Assembly (NCBI GenBank): GCA_905221605.1 | Contig: CAJNDS010000082.1 | Span: forward strand, 124,001 to 188,000 | Length of the DNA stretch: 64,000 bases | Direction: 5' to 3' | Source of the DNA: Symbiodinium natans | Taxonomy: Eukaryota > Sar > Dinophyceae > Suessiales > Symbiodiniaceae | Shown: piece after piece, positions 43,169 through 53,536 of the stretch | How the letters are laid out: every line of letters begins with the position of its first letter | Numbering within the stretch: position 1 is the first letter of the stretch | Made by a program: the position numbers and the translations under genes | The notes under the pieces: model-generated | Told to the model about the DNA's origin: nothing | What the model saw: only the letters and a program-made list of their open reading frames with translations | Databases searched by the model: none

Positions 43169-44878
43169 CTACTTGAAAACTGGAGCAGCGCGCGACACAT
43201 CGCTAGCTTCACTACATGTCTTCAAGCATTGCAGGCGGGTGGTCTGGACATCTGCTGCACACATAATTGGATCCCGCCACACGGCAAACTTGCCGGTAAG
43301 CACGCGTCCGCCCGAGATGATGTAGCATTGGCCATGCTCCAGCTCATCCCAAGGGTCGGGCACGGCAAAAGCCGTGACGCCGATGGTGGGCAGCACAAGT
43401 CGTGGATGTGCGAGATAATTGTCCACCCCCTGCAAGTAGCGCCGACCGCCGTGCTCAAAGCCTGCGGGGCTGCCTCTGGACATCGTCCAGGGCTTGTCTT
43501 CCGGCAGCCTTGCCTGTAATGTGTCGAGTGGAGTTGGATCGGGGCACTGTTCAAGGTATTGGAAGGTAATGTCCTCGCGCGGCACCCGCAGCGTTGCCCA
43601 GTCCACTTGCGGTCCGACTTGCGGGGGCTCCGAAGGCAAGAGCTTGTCCACGTGCACGCCTGGCGGGCACTCTGCCTCTGATGGCAAACCCCACGCCACG
43701 TTGGCAATGTTCTTGGCAGTGTACTCGTGCAGTCTTTTGGGCCATTCCTCCAGCTTGCGCTCTTGTGCATCCCGTTCCGGGCCAGACGGCATCAAACACA
43801 GTCTCAGCAGCAACGCCGCTATCACCTGTGAGTTTAGGCGCGGCGGCAAGTCCCGATTTGCAGAAGTCTGCACAATGTCCAGGCCAGGTTGCGCCGGCCA
43901 CGGCACATTTTGGTCTGGCTGGAAGCGCAGCTTCACGCACGAGGACGGCACGCGGAACTCCTTTGGGTCCAATCTCTCATTGATGACCACCAAGCCCTTT
44001 GTAACCACCCACTCCTTCTGTGTAATCAGCACAGACCTGTGCTGGCCTATGTCGTAGAGTGTGATTCCTCGATGTGGGATGTCGATGGCTGTTTCCAGCA
44101 TGCTGATGTCTGCTGCCACGGAGATGCCAACCTCAGCTCTCCCGTCATCCACTTTGTGCTTCCCGGCGACAAGTTCGTCCGGGACCTCATGGACCAGTCG
44201 CCAGTAAGGAATGAAGTGTTGGGAAAGTGTGAGTAGAAGGGGCAGCCTGGCGCACAGGTCGGCCACACTTGGCGTCGAAGCCTGCGCTCTGGAGAAAGTG
44301 TGCCCCTCTTCAAACCGGCGGCTGCAATAATACAGCATGCCTTTTTCATTCCCTGAACAAATGCGGGCAGGCGCGCCGATGCCGGATGCCTTCCAGGGAA
44401 AGATCACGGCAGGCTTTCTGCCACTCTTCGCCCAATGGACGGACCAAATGGGCGATGAGACCTCCCGCGTTTGGCGGCATTCTTGATGCCGACAAGCCTG
44501 CAGCGGACTGAACTCTGGAGGGAAGAGTTGGCCCGCGTTGTGATCTGGCTGAAAACGCAGGGCAGGCGTCGGGCCCTCGAGGTCCGGATCAGCCATGTAG
44601 CCGAAGATGTTGGCCGCCTCCAACAACCGGGCCTGCTCCTCTTGTGGCAGCGCCCACAGCTTCCGGAGGATGGCTCGTTGCCCCTCCGTATGTCCAGCCA
44701 ATGCTGCCACGTCATGGTGGACGAAGGTGTCCAACATCTTCGCGCCCATGCGTGACAGGTCCAACGGCGGTTGAGGCCGATGGACTGCAGCCGCTGGGGC
44801 ACACAGTGCCTGGAAAAAAGCACGGTCGACAGAGATGGTGGCGGCCATCGTGTTCCTGAGAAACGCTTGTTGAGTCTG
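43169..44878 (-). CDS. Eukaryotic RNA-dependent RNA polymerase, main exon
   Basis: A 569-codon frame from acceptor GCTTGCAG (44878); the first ATG is at 44848 (MAATISVDRAFF). Family landmarks in order: VPDELVAGKHKVDDGRAEVG (the DG region), TKGLVVINERLDP then KLRF (the KG and K-F region), LPPRLNSQVIAALLLRL (matching the LN-x-Q-x-I-x-LL segment), and FAVPDPWDELEHGQCYI then LTGKFAVWRDPIMCAADVQ (matching GVxD-x-x-G-x-L-x-x-G-[EQ] and V-x-R-[ND]-P-x-x-x-x-x-D-[VI]). The frame probably splices out near 43216. Family role: making dsRNA from RNA templates in RNA silencing. The RRM-like N-terminus of plant RDRs is not seen. Confidence 0.8.
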   Translation of the reverse strand, partial: QTQQAFLRNTMAATISVDRAFFQALCAPAAAVHRPQPPLDLSRMGAKMLDTFVHHDVAALAGHTEGQRAILRKLWALPQEEQARLLEAANIFGYMADPDLEGPTPALRFQPDHNAGQLFPPEFSPLQACRHQECRQTREVSSPIWSVHWAKSGRKPAVIFPWKASGIGAPARICSGNEKGMLYYCSRRFEEGHTFSRAQASTPSVADLCARLPLLLTLSQHFIPYWRLVHEVPDELVAGKHKVDDGRAEVGISVAADISMLETAIDIPHRGITLYDIGQHRSVLITQKEWVVTKGLVVINERLDPKEFRVPSSCVKLRFQPDQNVPWPAQPGLDIVQTSANRDLPPRLNSQVIAALLLRLCLMPSGPERDAQERKLEEWPKRLHEYTAKNIANVAWGLPSEAECPPGVHVDKLLPSEPPQVGPQVDWATLRVPREDITFQYLEQCPDPTPLDTLQARLPEDKPWTMSRGSPAGFEHGGRRYLQGVDNYLAHPRLVLPTIGVTAFAVPDPWDELEHGQCYIISGGRVLTGKFAVWRDPIMCAADVQTTRLQCLKTCSEASDVSRAAPVFK

Positions 44879-44935
44879 CAAGCTTGCAAGGAAAATGTGT
44901 CCACTCAGAGGTACCTACCTACCTAGTTGAATCGT

Positions 44936-45187
44936 TTAAGGACGGGGCGACAAGCTGAGGCTTGCGCAATGTCGAGCGGCGAAGGTGAGGCAAGCGTTGA
45001 CACTATGCTTGAGGCTGAGAATTTCTAAGCGGATCTTGCAATTGCCCCAGGACCAGCCCTTACACCATGACTTGCGCAGAACCAGTTTGCCGATGGGGGG
45101 CCTCAGCGCACTGCTCCAGGAAGCCAACACGGTGTGACAACGCTCGTGAAGCGAGTGGCTTTGCTCGACCCCTTCCAAGATCTTCAA
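44936..45187 (-). CDS. Open frame upstream of RdRP
   Basis: 84 codons with GKLVLRKSWCKGWSWGNCKI. It could be an upstream exon of the RdRP gene. No motif is recognised. Confidence 0.3.
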   Translation of the reverse strand: MKILEGVEQSHSLHERCHTVLASWSSALRPPIGKLVLRKSWCKGWSWGNCKIRLEILSLKHSVNACLTFAARHCASLSLSPRP

Positions 45188-45439
45188 GTTGCTTCATCTC
45201 AGTCTGAGGGCATGGCCAGATCTCGATGAAATCCGGCAAAACAAACCTGGACGGAGCAGACTAGGGAATCTAAGGCAAGCGTAATCCACGGCGATGGCCA
45301 ACATGCAATCCTGCAAACCAAGCGTATGCTTCATGACTCCTGGAATGTAACAGCACTTCACGCTAGCTGATGTGCAACCACTGCTTACATTATACGCATC
45401 AAAGAAGCAAGCAGATGCTGAGCCACAGGCTGTTACACA

Positions 45440-45808
45440 TTGACGAGGCGCCTGCAAACAGCACACGCAACTGGATTGAAGCAGGCTCCATTAGCTTCAA
45501 CGGCAAGCAAGCGGCTAGCTGGGCTAGCTGCTCTATGCTGCACTGACCCGAACACACGCTGCATCTTCGGCCATGGCTTTTTTCTGACGGCGAAGGAGGA
45601 CGTAGTCCAAAGTTCACCTGGGTTGGAGGGTCTCGCTGATGATGAGCGTGCCCTTGCAAAGATTGCGACCAGCACCAGCAGCCCGAAATTGAAAAGCAAA
45701 GGGACTGTTGGTCTCCGGGCAGGCTTGTCCCTCAGAGGCTCTTGTCGCGCAGCTGCGCAGCTCCCCGCTGCAGCACAGTTGCTGGCTGCTGCCTGGCGCC
45801 TGTCGTGA
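45440..45808 (+). CDS. Hypothetical plus-strand frame
   Basis: 122 codons, including FLTAKEDVVQSSPGLEGLAD and DERALAKIATSTSSPKLKSK; Ala-rich end. The opposite frame 45433-45882 is also open. No family identified. Confidence 0.35.
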   Translation: MTRRLQTAHATGLKQAPLASTASKRLAGLAALCCTDPNTRCIFGHGFFLTAKEDVVQSSPGLEGLADDERALAKIATSTSSPKLKSKGTVGLRAGLSLRGSCRAAAQLPAAAQLLAAAWRLS

Positions 45809-45819
45809 AGCCAGCTGAA

Positions 45820-46000
45820 GCTAGTTTTGGCCTTTTGAATCCAATTTGGGCCTTCGACAGTCAATTTGGGTTTTTGAAACAAATTTGGCTTTCTGAAGCC
45901 GCCAATTTGGGCCTTTCTGAAACCAATTTGGGCCTCCTGAAGCCTTCTGAAGTCAATTTGGGTCTTCTGAAGCCAACTTAGGCCTTCTGAAACATATTTA
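45820..46000. repeat. Tandem CCAATTTGGGCCTTCTGAAG-type repeat
   Basis: About eight imperfect 20-24-bp units. Confidence 0.85.
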
Positions 46001-46097
46001 GGGCCTCACCTTTCGAAAATTTTCGCCGTAAAAAGTTTATTAAAGCTTAGGGCAGCCACCTATAGAAGAGTTGGCCTGGGCGCCACGCTGCGCTGGC

Positions 46098-46180
46098 GAA
46101 CCCTAAACCCTAAACCCTAAACCCTAAACCCTAAACCCTAAACCCTAAACCCTAAACCCTAAACCCTAAACCCTAAACTG
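46098..46180. repeat. (CCCTAAA)11 tract
   Basis: Perfect heptamers separating two tandem-repeat regions. Confidence 0.97.
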
Positions 46181-46374
46181 GAGCGAGCCGCGGGCTGCGA
46201 TAAGCAGCGATGGCGACAGGCCCGCGGACGAGCCCGAGCCTTAGCCTGGCGAGGGCTCGGGGCCGTTGCGCGCTGAGCGCGGCCCACGCCTAGAAGGGTT
46301 TAACCCGCGTGCCAGCGTCAGTCTGGCTTCAAAGAGAATTACCCTAAAATGGGTTTTAGTGACCCCGCACTGGT

Positions 46375-47300
46375 GCGTCCTCCCCTGAGAGTCCAGGGAG
46401 GCCCCAGCTCTGAGCCTTTCTGGGCTCCTCCCAGACCATTTCTGAGGCTCCCGGACTGTTTTTGAGCCTTTTTTGGGCTCCTCCCGGACCATTCCTGGGC
46501 TTTTTGAGCTCTTCCCGGACCCTGAGCCTTTTTGTGCTCTTCCCGGACCATTTCTGTGCTTTTTTGGGCTCTCCTTTTTTGAGTGAGAGCCGGACCATTT
46601 CTGAGCCTTTTTGGGCTCCTCCCGGACCATTTCTGAGCCTTACCTGGGACCATTTCTGAGCCTTTCTGAGCTCTTCCCGAACCATTTCTGAGCCTTTTTG
46701 GGCTTCTCTGAGTCTTCTTGGGCGGAGCCCGGACCATTTCTGAGCCCCGGACCACCCGGACCGTTTCTTGGGTCCTCCCGGACCATTTCTGGGCTTTTTT
46801 GGGCTAGGCCCGGACCATTTCTGCACCTTTGAAATGACCTCTTCCCGGACAATTTCTGAGCCTTTTTGGGCGGAGCCCGGACCATTTCTGAGCCGCGGAC
46901 CACCCAAACCGTTTCTCGGGTCCTCCCGGACCATTTCTGGGCCTTTTTGGGCTAGGCCCGGACCATTTTTGAGCCCATTTCTGAGCCTTTTCGGTGTCTT
47001 TTTCCGGACCATTTCTGAGCCTTTTTGGGCTCCTCCCGGACCATTTCTGAGCATTTTTTGACCTCCGCCCGGACCATTTCTGAGCTTTTTTGAGCTCTTC
47101 CCGGACCATTTCTGAGCCTTTTTGAGCTCTTCCGGACCATTTCTCATTTCTGAGCTTTTTTGGGTTTACCCCACCTTATGGACCATTTCTGAGCTTTTTG
47201 GGCTTCTGCGGGACCAGCTCTGAGCCTTTTTGGGCTCCTCCCGGACTGTTTGAGCCTTTTTGGGCTTCTCCGGATCATTAAACCATTTTTGGGCTGTTTT
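46375..47300. repeat. Minisatellite of about 33 bp with coding-like frames
   Basis: Nearly 30 imperfect copies of TCCCGGACCATTTCTGAGCC followed by TTTTTGGGCTCC. Because most units are 33 bp, all three minus frames remain open for up to 263 codons, translating as 11-residue repeats (KAQKWSGRSPK, GAQKGSEMVRE, RLRNGPGG). Whether any is expressed is unknown; a satellite is the simpler reading. Confidence 0.85.
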
Positions 47301-47312
47301 GGGCCTAAGCCC

Positions 47313-47830
47313 TCCCCAATCGTAGAGAAGGCGCAGGACCAAAAACCAAAGGGAGCCCAAGGCATAAACCTATGGGTCTTGTAAGCCCCGTATAAGCATC
47401 ATAATTTGCGAAACACCAGGCAAAAACGCCTAAACCCGCCAAAAATCTTGTAAGCAAGGTCCCAAGACGTCCCAGGGGCCGAGGTTTCAGAGTGCCACCA
47501 GGAAATCCTTTCAGGAAGCCTCCTTCGGCCAGGCCTCCCAAACCCTCCCCAATCGTCTCCCAGGACCAAAAATCAAAGGGAGCCCAACATGTAAACCTAT
47601 AAATCTTGTAAGCAGGGTTTCAGGAGGTTCCAGGACAGTCCTTCCAAAAGGTCTCCTAAAAGGCCTCCTTCGGCCAATCCCAGACCCTCCCCAATCGTAG
47701 AGAGGGCGCAGGACCAAAAACCAAAGGGAGCCAAAGGCATAAACCTATGGGTCTTGTAAGCCCGGTATAAGCATCATAATTTGGAAACACCGGGCAAAAG
47801 AAACCCTAAACCCGCCAAAAGAACCTATGG
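47313..47830. repeat. Three long tandem copies (CCTCCCCAATCGT)
   Basis: Copies start near 47313, 47541 and 47686 with CCTCCCCAATCGTAGAGA or a variant, and share GGACCAAAAACCAAAGGGAG and CCTATGGGTCTTGTAAGCCC. Spacing is unequal (about 228 and 145 bp) because the second lacks an internal part. Confidence 0.85.
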
Positions 47831-47993
47831 ATCTAGGGGGGACAAAGAGGCCTTCGCGGGGGGTACCCCAGGATTTGGTCAAAGGCGGCCCGTAGCGCCC
47901 CTCCCACTACTACTTACACACGATATTATCAAACCCTAAACCCGCCCAAGGTTGAGATGTGGGTGGGTGGGTTGGGAGAGCGCGTTGAACCTG

Positions 47994-48033
47994 GGCGCAC
48001 ACCACAACACACGTCCCGCGTGGTGGTGTGCGC
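47994..48033. repeat. Hairpin GCGCACACCAC
   Basis: GCGCACACCAC and GTGGTGTGCGC separated by 18 bp. Confidence 0.75.
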
Positions 48034-48100
48034 GGAACCTTAGCATACCCTAAACCCTAAACCCTAAACCCTCCCCCAGATAGGACCTTTAGAAGAGAAA

Positions 48101-48169
48101 TTACGCAGCCCCGGATCTTGGAGCTTTGAGGTGGATGGCTGCAAGGAACAATGACTCCCCAAAGCGAAT
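48101..48169 (-). CDS. Terminal exon
   Basis: IRFGESLFLAAIHLKAPRSG then AA and TAA, acceptor GACCCGAG. TTTAGGG to the right. Confidence 0.55.
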   Translation of the reverse strand: MRFGESLFLAAIHLKAPRSGAA

Positions 48170-48336
48170 CTCGGGTCTAGGGTTTAGGGTTTAGGGTTGC
48201 GGCTTCAGGGTCCTTTCCATGCTGCCCCCCCCACCCTCCCCCAAACAAAACAAATCAGAGTCTCAACTACCCTCCCTACTTTTAATAGGCAGCTTGCTTC
48301 TGCAATGCCAAGGAGTCGGAAAGAAGCAAGTCAGAC

Positions 48337-48442
48337 GAAAACCCTAAAACCCTAAAACCCTAAAACCCTAAAACCCTAAAACCCTAAAACCCTAAAACCC
48401 TTAAACCCTAAAACCCTAAAACCCTTAAACCCTTAAACCCTA
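48337..48442. repeat. Octamer variant (CCCTAAAA)n
   Basis: About 13 copies of an 8-bp version, TTTTAGGG on the other strand, otherwise rare in the window. Confidence 0.95.
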
Positions 48443-48692
48443 AACTTGACTCCTGCAAAACCAGGATCGCCCCAAAAGCTTGAAGTTCATTGGCTAAGTA
48501 CGGCCAGCAACAACAGATCCCAAACCCATACCCTCAACCCTACAAATCGGCAGGCAAATGAAATCACCCCTAAACCCTAAACTCTAAACCCGAAACCCCA
48601 AACCCCAAACCCTGAACCCTGAGCCTTTTCGTGGCTGACGCTTCTTATTCCTTAACGGGGTGTGGGGCTCTGAGCTGGCAGCCCTCCTAAAC

Positions 48693-48735
48693 CCCTCTGC
48701 CGAAAAGGGCGAAGACCTTGAAGTAATTACAGCCC
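48693..48735 (-). CDS. Short exon with GTTTAGGA donor
   Basis: GCNYFKVFALFGR, acceptor CTTTAAG. Confidence 0.4.
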
Positions 48736-48756
48736 CTTAAAGCTCGGGGTTGAGGG

Positions 48757-48893
48757 TTTAGGTTTAGGGTTTAGGGTTTAGGGTTTAGGGTTTAGGGTTT
48801 AGGGTTTAGGGTTTAGGGTTTAGGGTTTAGGGTTTAGGGTTTAGGGTTTAGGGTTTAGGGTTTAGGGTTTAGGGTTTAGGGTTTAGGGTTTGG
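48757..48893. repeat. (TTTAGGG)19 array
   Basis: Perfect heptamers. Confidence 0.98.
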
Positions 48894-48935
48894 TTTCTCA
48901 AACCTGTGAGCCTCTTCAAGGCTTAAAACTACTAG

Positions 48936-49035
48936 ACCCAAGAGAAAGCTAGGAATGAAAAGGGTGCCCTTGTTGTTTTGAAGGGGCTTTTAAGGGAACC
49001 CAAACCCGAACAAAAAGGGGAATAAGTGCCAAGTC
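48936..49035. mobile_element. Family D element
   Basis: AAGCTAGGAATGAAAAGGGT to CAAAAAGGGGAATAAGTG with an internal mirrored GGGCTTTTAAGGGAACCC. Confidence 0.55.
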
Positions 49036-49316
49036 CCCAGACCTTAGTCCCTCAAATCCTTGGAGCCTTTGAGCCCCATAGCCCTAAACCCCCCAAAACT
49101 CCTAGGAACCCTTCAGTTCAATATCCTTAAACCCTACATCCCTAAGCTCGAGTCGCTACAATCCCTAGACCCCAAACCCCCTTAAAGTCCTGGGAACCCT
49201 TAACCGCTCCTGGGAACCCTACACTCTGAACCCTAAACCCTAAACTCTAAACCCTAAACCCAAAAAAAATCCCTAAACCCTAAACCCTAAACCCTGAACC
49301 CTAAACCCTTATCAAC

Positions 49317-49381
49317 CTTGGCTCGTGCTACTTCTGCGTGGTTGGCAAGCGCTTGGCAGCGGGGGAGCGTCTTCATCGCCC
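49317..49381 (-). CDS. Exon of unknown protein
   Basis: AMKTLPRCQALANHAEVARA then K, acceptor CAAAACAG, donor GTTGAT. Helical composition. Confidence 0.6.
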
Positions 49382-49609
49382 CTGTTTTGTTCGTGTCGCC
49401 CCAGGCCGAGAGCCCTTCCCTTACCTCATCCTAGCTCGCTGTACGGGCCAGAGTTGATTCTGATGGTCCCATTAACCATTCCGCAGCACATCAGCCGATG
49501 ATCTCCTCCAACGCTAAACCCTAAACCCTAAACCCTAAACCCTGAACCCTGAACCCTAAACCCTAAACCCTAAACCCTAAACCCTCAACCCCCCCCCCCC
49601 CCCCCCTGC

Positions 49610-49683
49610 TGGGCCCCCCGGCTCTTTCATGGAGCGGAAGGCCTCGGTGCGCACCGCCCAGACCACGATCAGCGTCACGAGGC
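49610..49683 (-). CDS. Transmembrane exon
   Basis: LVTLIVVWAVRTEAFRSMKE then PGGP, acceptor TGCGCCGAG, GC donor. A poly-C tract lies at its 3' side. Confidence 0.6.
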
Positions 49684-50575
49684 CTCGGCGCAGGGGATGG
49701 GATGTTTAGGGTTTAGGGTTTAGGGTTGAGGGTTTAGGGTTTAGGGTTTAGGGTTCAGGGTTCAGGGTTCAGGGTTTAGGGTTTAGGGTTTGTGGGGGGG
49801 GGGGGGGGGGGAGGTTTTGAGGGTCAGGTTGTTTGGAAACGTGAATTTATAAATGATAACATTAAAAAGTAAGTATTCAAAATTTAACATCTAAAATGCA
49901 TTAACACATGAAAAATAGAAATACATAAACAGTAAATAATTCAATAAATAAATAAATATATACATATATATATTTCTATATAGAAGGTTTTAGGTTTTGG
50001 AATTCGAGGTGTTTATAGGGCTGCTAGCGCTCAGGTTCTGGGATTCGAGGATCTGTGGGTTTATCGGATTGTGGGACTTTGTAAAATTTTGGGGTCTACC
50101 AGAGGGTTTACGGGGTTCATGGGTTATAGGGTTCTAGGTTTATCTTGTTTAGGGGGCTTGTAGGGCCCTAAACCCAAAACCCAAAACCCCAAACCCCAAA
50201 CCCAAAACCCAACACCCTAAACTGGAATTGGAATTTATATGGTTACCCGGGCCTATAGGATTAAGGGCGCTTGTAGGCTTTCCAGGTCTTAGAGAATTTC
50301 AGAGAAGTTCAGGGTTTGGGGTTTAAGTCGGATCATAGGATTAGAGGCCTTAGGGTTGATTTTGAAGGTTTAGGGTTTAGAGTGTAGGGTTGAGGTTTAA
50401 GGGCCGTAAAGAGACCCGCCGACAAAAAAACTAACTTTACATGGCTGGAGCTGATGTGGAACAACTTTGTAGTGGATAGCTGAGGGTTAGTCTTTAGGGT
50501 CTCTCCGGTTTGAGGGTGTAAGGTTTGGGTTGAGGGTTAAATCGCCCCCTCCCCCAAGCCCTGTAGACCTACCAC

Positions 50576-50700
50576 CTACATGAGTGTTCATGGGCAGTTA
50601 AAATTGTGTTATATGTGCCCTGAAGAAGGTTACAACCAGGTTTAATTATATTTATGCTACTGATGACCTCACTTATAAAGGCCCATGAGCCTCCAAGTGG
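50576..50700. mobile_element. MITE family A
   Basis: CTACATGAGTGTTCATGGGC to GGCCCATGAGCCTCCAAGTG. Confidence 0.7.
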
Positions 50701-50854
50701 AGGAGCCCCGAAAACCTAATGCTTCGCCCTCTATTCTGCAAAGCTCATTATCCTCCATACCCCCAAGCTCCCCTGTAAATCCCAGTCCTTAAATCCCTGA
50801 GCCTCAAGCCCTAAACCCTAAAGGCCCTAAAGCCTATGACCTTACAAGTCCTAC

Positions 50855-50911
50855 CACACATGATCATGTAGACGCTCCATTCCAGAGCCTGCGCTTGGGC
50901 CGCCGAGAGCA
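50855..50911 (-). CDS. Exon of unknown protein
   Basis: LSAAQAQALEWSVYMIMC, acceptor ACACGAAG, donor G|GTAGGA. TTTAGGG array to the right. Confidence 0.55.
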
Positions 50912-50933
50912 CTTCGTGTTAAAATCTGCTAAG

Positions 50934-51076
50934 GTTTAGGGTTTAGGGTTTAGGGTTTAGGGTTTAGGGTTTAGGGTTTAGGGTTTAGGGTTTAGGGTTT
51001 AGGGTTTAGGGTTTAGGGTTTAGGGTTTAGGGTTTAGGGTTTAGGGTTTCTGGTTTAGGGTTTAGGGTGTAGGGTT
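50934..51076. repeat. (TTTAGGG)n array
   Basis: About 20 heptamers with a TTTCTGG break. Confidence 0.97.
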
Positions 51077-51085
51077 TAGGTTGCG

Positions 51086-51181
51086 TTAGCCGCAGCCGTT
51101 CAGGTCGCTGGGGATGGAGTGGCGTGGCATGCCACAGAGAAGGCCCAACATGTCGAAAGGCGCAGCCGCATCCGTGCCAAG
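51086..51181 (-). CDS. Terminal coding segment
   Basis: LGTDAAAPFDMLGLLCGMPR then HSIPSDLNGCG and TAA. No AG acceptor was found directly upstream, so the left-hand boundary in the minus direction is approximate. Confidence 0.5.
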   Translation of the reverse strand, partial: LGTDAAAPFDMLGLLCGMPRHSIPSDLNGCG

Positions 51182-51364
51182 TTATGCAGAACGTCAAAAA
51201 AGCCAGGCCTTGACACTCTAAATTCAGGCTTAAGGGTTTAGGGTTTTTGGGTTTAGGGGTTTAGGGTTTTTAGGGCTTGGGGCTCAAGGTTCAGAGCTCA
51301 GGCTTCAGGCGTCAAGGTTCAGGCTTCAGGGTTTAGGGTTCTGTGGGGGCAACCCTGGCTAAAC

Positions 51365-51487
51365 CGCCCGAAGCCACATCCGCCGTGCGGCTGTACATGT
51401 AGTAGAGCCAAGGGTGGTAGTACTTGACGTTGCCCATGGCGATTCGGCTGAGGTTGTCGCCGGTCTGGATCAGACGGCTGTTGAGGG
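51365..51487 (-). CDS. Long exon of unknown protein
   Basis: 123 nt reading LNSRLIQTGDNLSRIAMGNV, KYYHPWLYYMYSRTADVASG; acceptor AAAGCCAAG, donor G|GTTTAGCC. Third positions are strongly G/C. This is among the most convincing islands by composition. Confidence 0.65.
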
Positions 51488-51600
51488 CTTGGCTTTAAAC
51501 CCAAAAGACCACAATTTCAAAGGGTTTAGGGTTTAGGGTCTGGTTTTTAGGGTAGTTTAGGGTTTAGGGTACACCCGGACCCAAACCCTTAACCCTACAC

Positions 51601-51653
51601 AGCTGCAGCTGCCGTGGGTTATCTGCCCACAAGTGAAAAGTTTGTTCCATTAC
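51601..51653 (-). CDS. Exon of unknown protein
   Basis: VMEQTFHLWADNPRQLQ, acceptor TTAGGGAG, donor GTGTAGGG. Confidence 0.5.
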
Positions 51654-51654
51654 C

Positions 51655-51772
51655 TCCCTAAACCCTAAACCCTAAACCCTAAACCCTAAACCCTAAACCC
51701 TAAACCCTAAACCCTAAACCCTAAACCCTAAACCCTAAATCCTAAATCCTAAACCCTAAACCCTAAACCCGA
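51655..51772. repeat. (CCCTAAA)n array
   Basis: About 16 heptamers, with CCCTAAAT variants near 51735. Confidence 0.97.
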
Positions 51773-52288
51773 ACCCCTTTTAAGGAAGCTTCAGGGAGCG
51801 TCTATTGAAGAGGATGATCGGGTTCAGGTATGTTTAGGGTTTTGACAAAAGGAGGGAGTCTTATGCCTGACCTTAGTTGTTCTCTAGGGGTTCTTTAGGG
51901 GCTACTTAGGGTATGTACTGCATAAGGCATATACTACATAAGGTATATACTACATAAGGTATATACTACACAAGGTATATGTAATGGTTATATAGGGGCG
52001 TAAGAGTAAGCGTCCATTCCAGGGATCCTAAGTCCCAAGAAGGGGCACAGGGGCACTGCAGGGCATCCTGGTAGACCCACGAAGGGCCATGGGTAGATAA
52101 AAAGTTATGGTAGCTATACGTGAGGCTAGAAGCAGGGCAACAAAAGCTATGACAGGTCATAACTTATAACCTTACTTAATATTCAACCTTAAGTTATAAC
52201 TTATACCCTTACTTAATATTTAACCTTACTTAATATTCAACCTTAACTTATAACCTTATTTGACCTTAAGTATGAGGAGAGCCGTTGT

Positions 52289-52347
52289 TCATGTGAAGAA
52301 GGCTTCCGTAATCTTCGCAGCAGACTGCCAGCTTTGGAGGCCACTCA
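52289..52347 (-). CDS. Terminal exon
   Basis: SGLQSWQSAAKITEAFFT and TGA, acceptor ATGTACTTAG. Confidence 0.5.
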
Positions 52348-52645
52348 CTAAGTACATCTAAAGACTCACGTCCCTAACCCCTAAACCCTAAACCCCAAAC
52401 CCTAAACCCTAAACCCCAAATCCTAAACCCTTCTCCCTAAACCCAGAGATGCAGCCTTGATATGTGGAGCCGAACGCAGCAAAGGAATTATAGGTCGAGC
52501 AGCTGAAAAATGCACTTGGATATAACCATACTTAGGGTACTGTAACTTCTACCCTTATCTCTAACGACCTAGACAGAGGAACCTTCAACGGAGGTTTCAG
52601 AATCCTAAACCCTAAACCCTAAACCCCCTCCCCCCTTCCCCCCAC

Positions 52646-52717
52646 CCCCCCGGCGGCCTTCTCCGCATCTCCATCCCCAAAGAAGAAGTTCAGCGGGCCT
52701 CGGAGAAGCCGCAAAGA
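52646..52717 (-). CDS. Exon, 24 whole codons
   Basis: SLRLLRGPLNFFFGDGDAEK then AAGG, acceptor TGATAAGAG, donor GTGGGG. Confidence 0.55.
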
Positions 52718-52830
52718 CTCTTATCACTCCCAAACCCAAAATCTAGGGTTTTAGGGTTTGGGGTTTAGGGTTTAGGGTTTGGGGTTTAAAGTGTTGGGTT
52801 CCTAAACACACCCTGAACCATGTCATGCAC

Positions 52831-52901
52831 CCTGTTCAGGAGCTCTGCGTCCCAAGGCGCACATGATGCAGATCATGGGCACGCCGATGAGCACCAAGAG
52901 C
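52831..52901 (-). CDS. Transmembrane exon
   Basis: LLVLIGVPMICIMCALGRRA then PEQ, acceptor CTTGGGAG, donor G|GTGCAT. Confidence 0.6.
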
Positions 52902-52974
52902 CTCCCAAGAGACCACGAAGGCCCACGGAAAGTAGGGTGGAGGGTTGAGGGTTGAGGGTTGAGGGTTCAGGGCT

Positions 52975-53075
52975 ACTTGGAGGTTCATGGGTAGTTCTAA
53001 GCAGGGTTGGAAGTACCTTAGGTAAGGTGATAAAGAGTTGCCCTACTTATAGCAACCTATAAGCCTCCAGGTCTG
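52975..53075. mobile_element. MITE family A
   Basis: CTACTTGGAGGTTCATGGGT to ACCTATAAGCCTCCAGGT. Confidence 0.75.
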
Positions 53076-53454
53076 TGGTGTAAGTTAAGCCCTCACTGGC
53101 AACACCCCCCCCCCCGCCCCCAAAACATATAGCATATGGTATTTATATATACACTCACCGAGAACAGGAGTATACACCCTAAACCAAACCCCAAACCGGC
53201 GGAGGCTTTGTAGCTTTCAGCCGTAGAGCATCCAGACCCGAAGCCCAAGCCCTGTCAGAAGCCTCGAAACCTCCTTTCCCCTAATATTCGAGAGGTCTTC
53301 ACATTAGAAGTACACATCAACATAGCGTAGGGTCCCAAAGCCTAAACCATGAATCTATGCATTATACTCATGTTTGCCCTAGTGGGGGGGGGGGGGGGTC
53401 TCTAACCCTAAACCCTAAACCCTAAACCCCAAACGCTAAACCCTGAGATTAAAC

Positions 53455-53529
53455 GCTCTGCAGGACGGCCTCATCGACATCGACGTGAACCTCAGTGGCG
53501 GGCACCCGTTTGCCCATGCGCCCGTCAAC
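53455..53529 (-). CDS. Candidate exon, strand uncertain
   Basis: Minus: VDGRMGKRVPATEVHVDVDE then AVLQS with a GTTTAATC donor. Plus: AACGCTCTGCAG followed by DGLIDIDVNLSGGHPFAHAP. Both read well. Confidence 0.45.
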
Positions 53530-53536
53530 CTCTTCT

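Noticed and set aside
46190-46275. GC-rich stretch that looked like structured RNA
   Set aside because: No recognisable tRNA, rRNA or snRNA motif.
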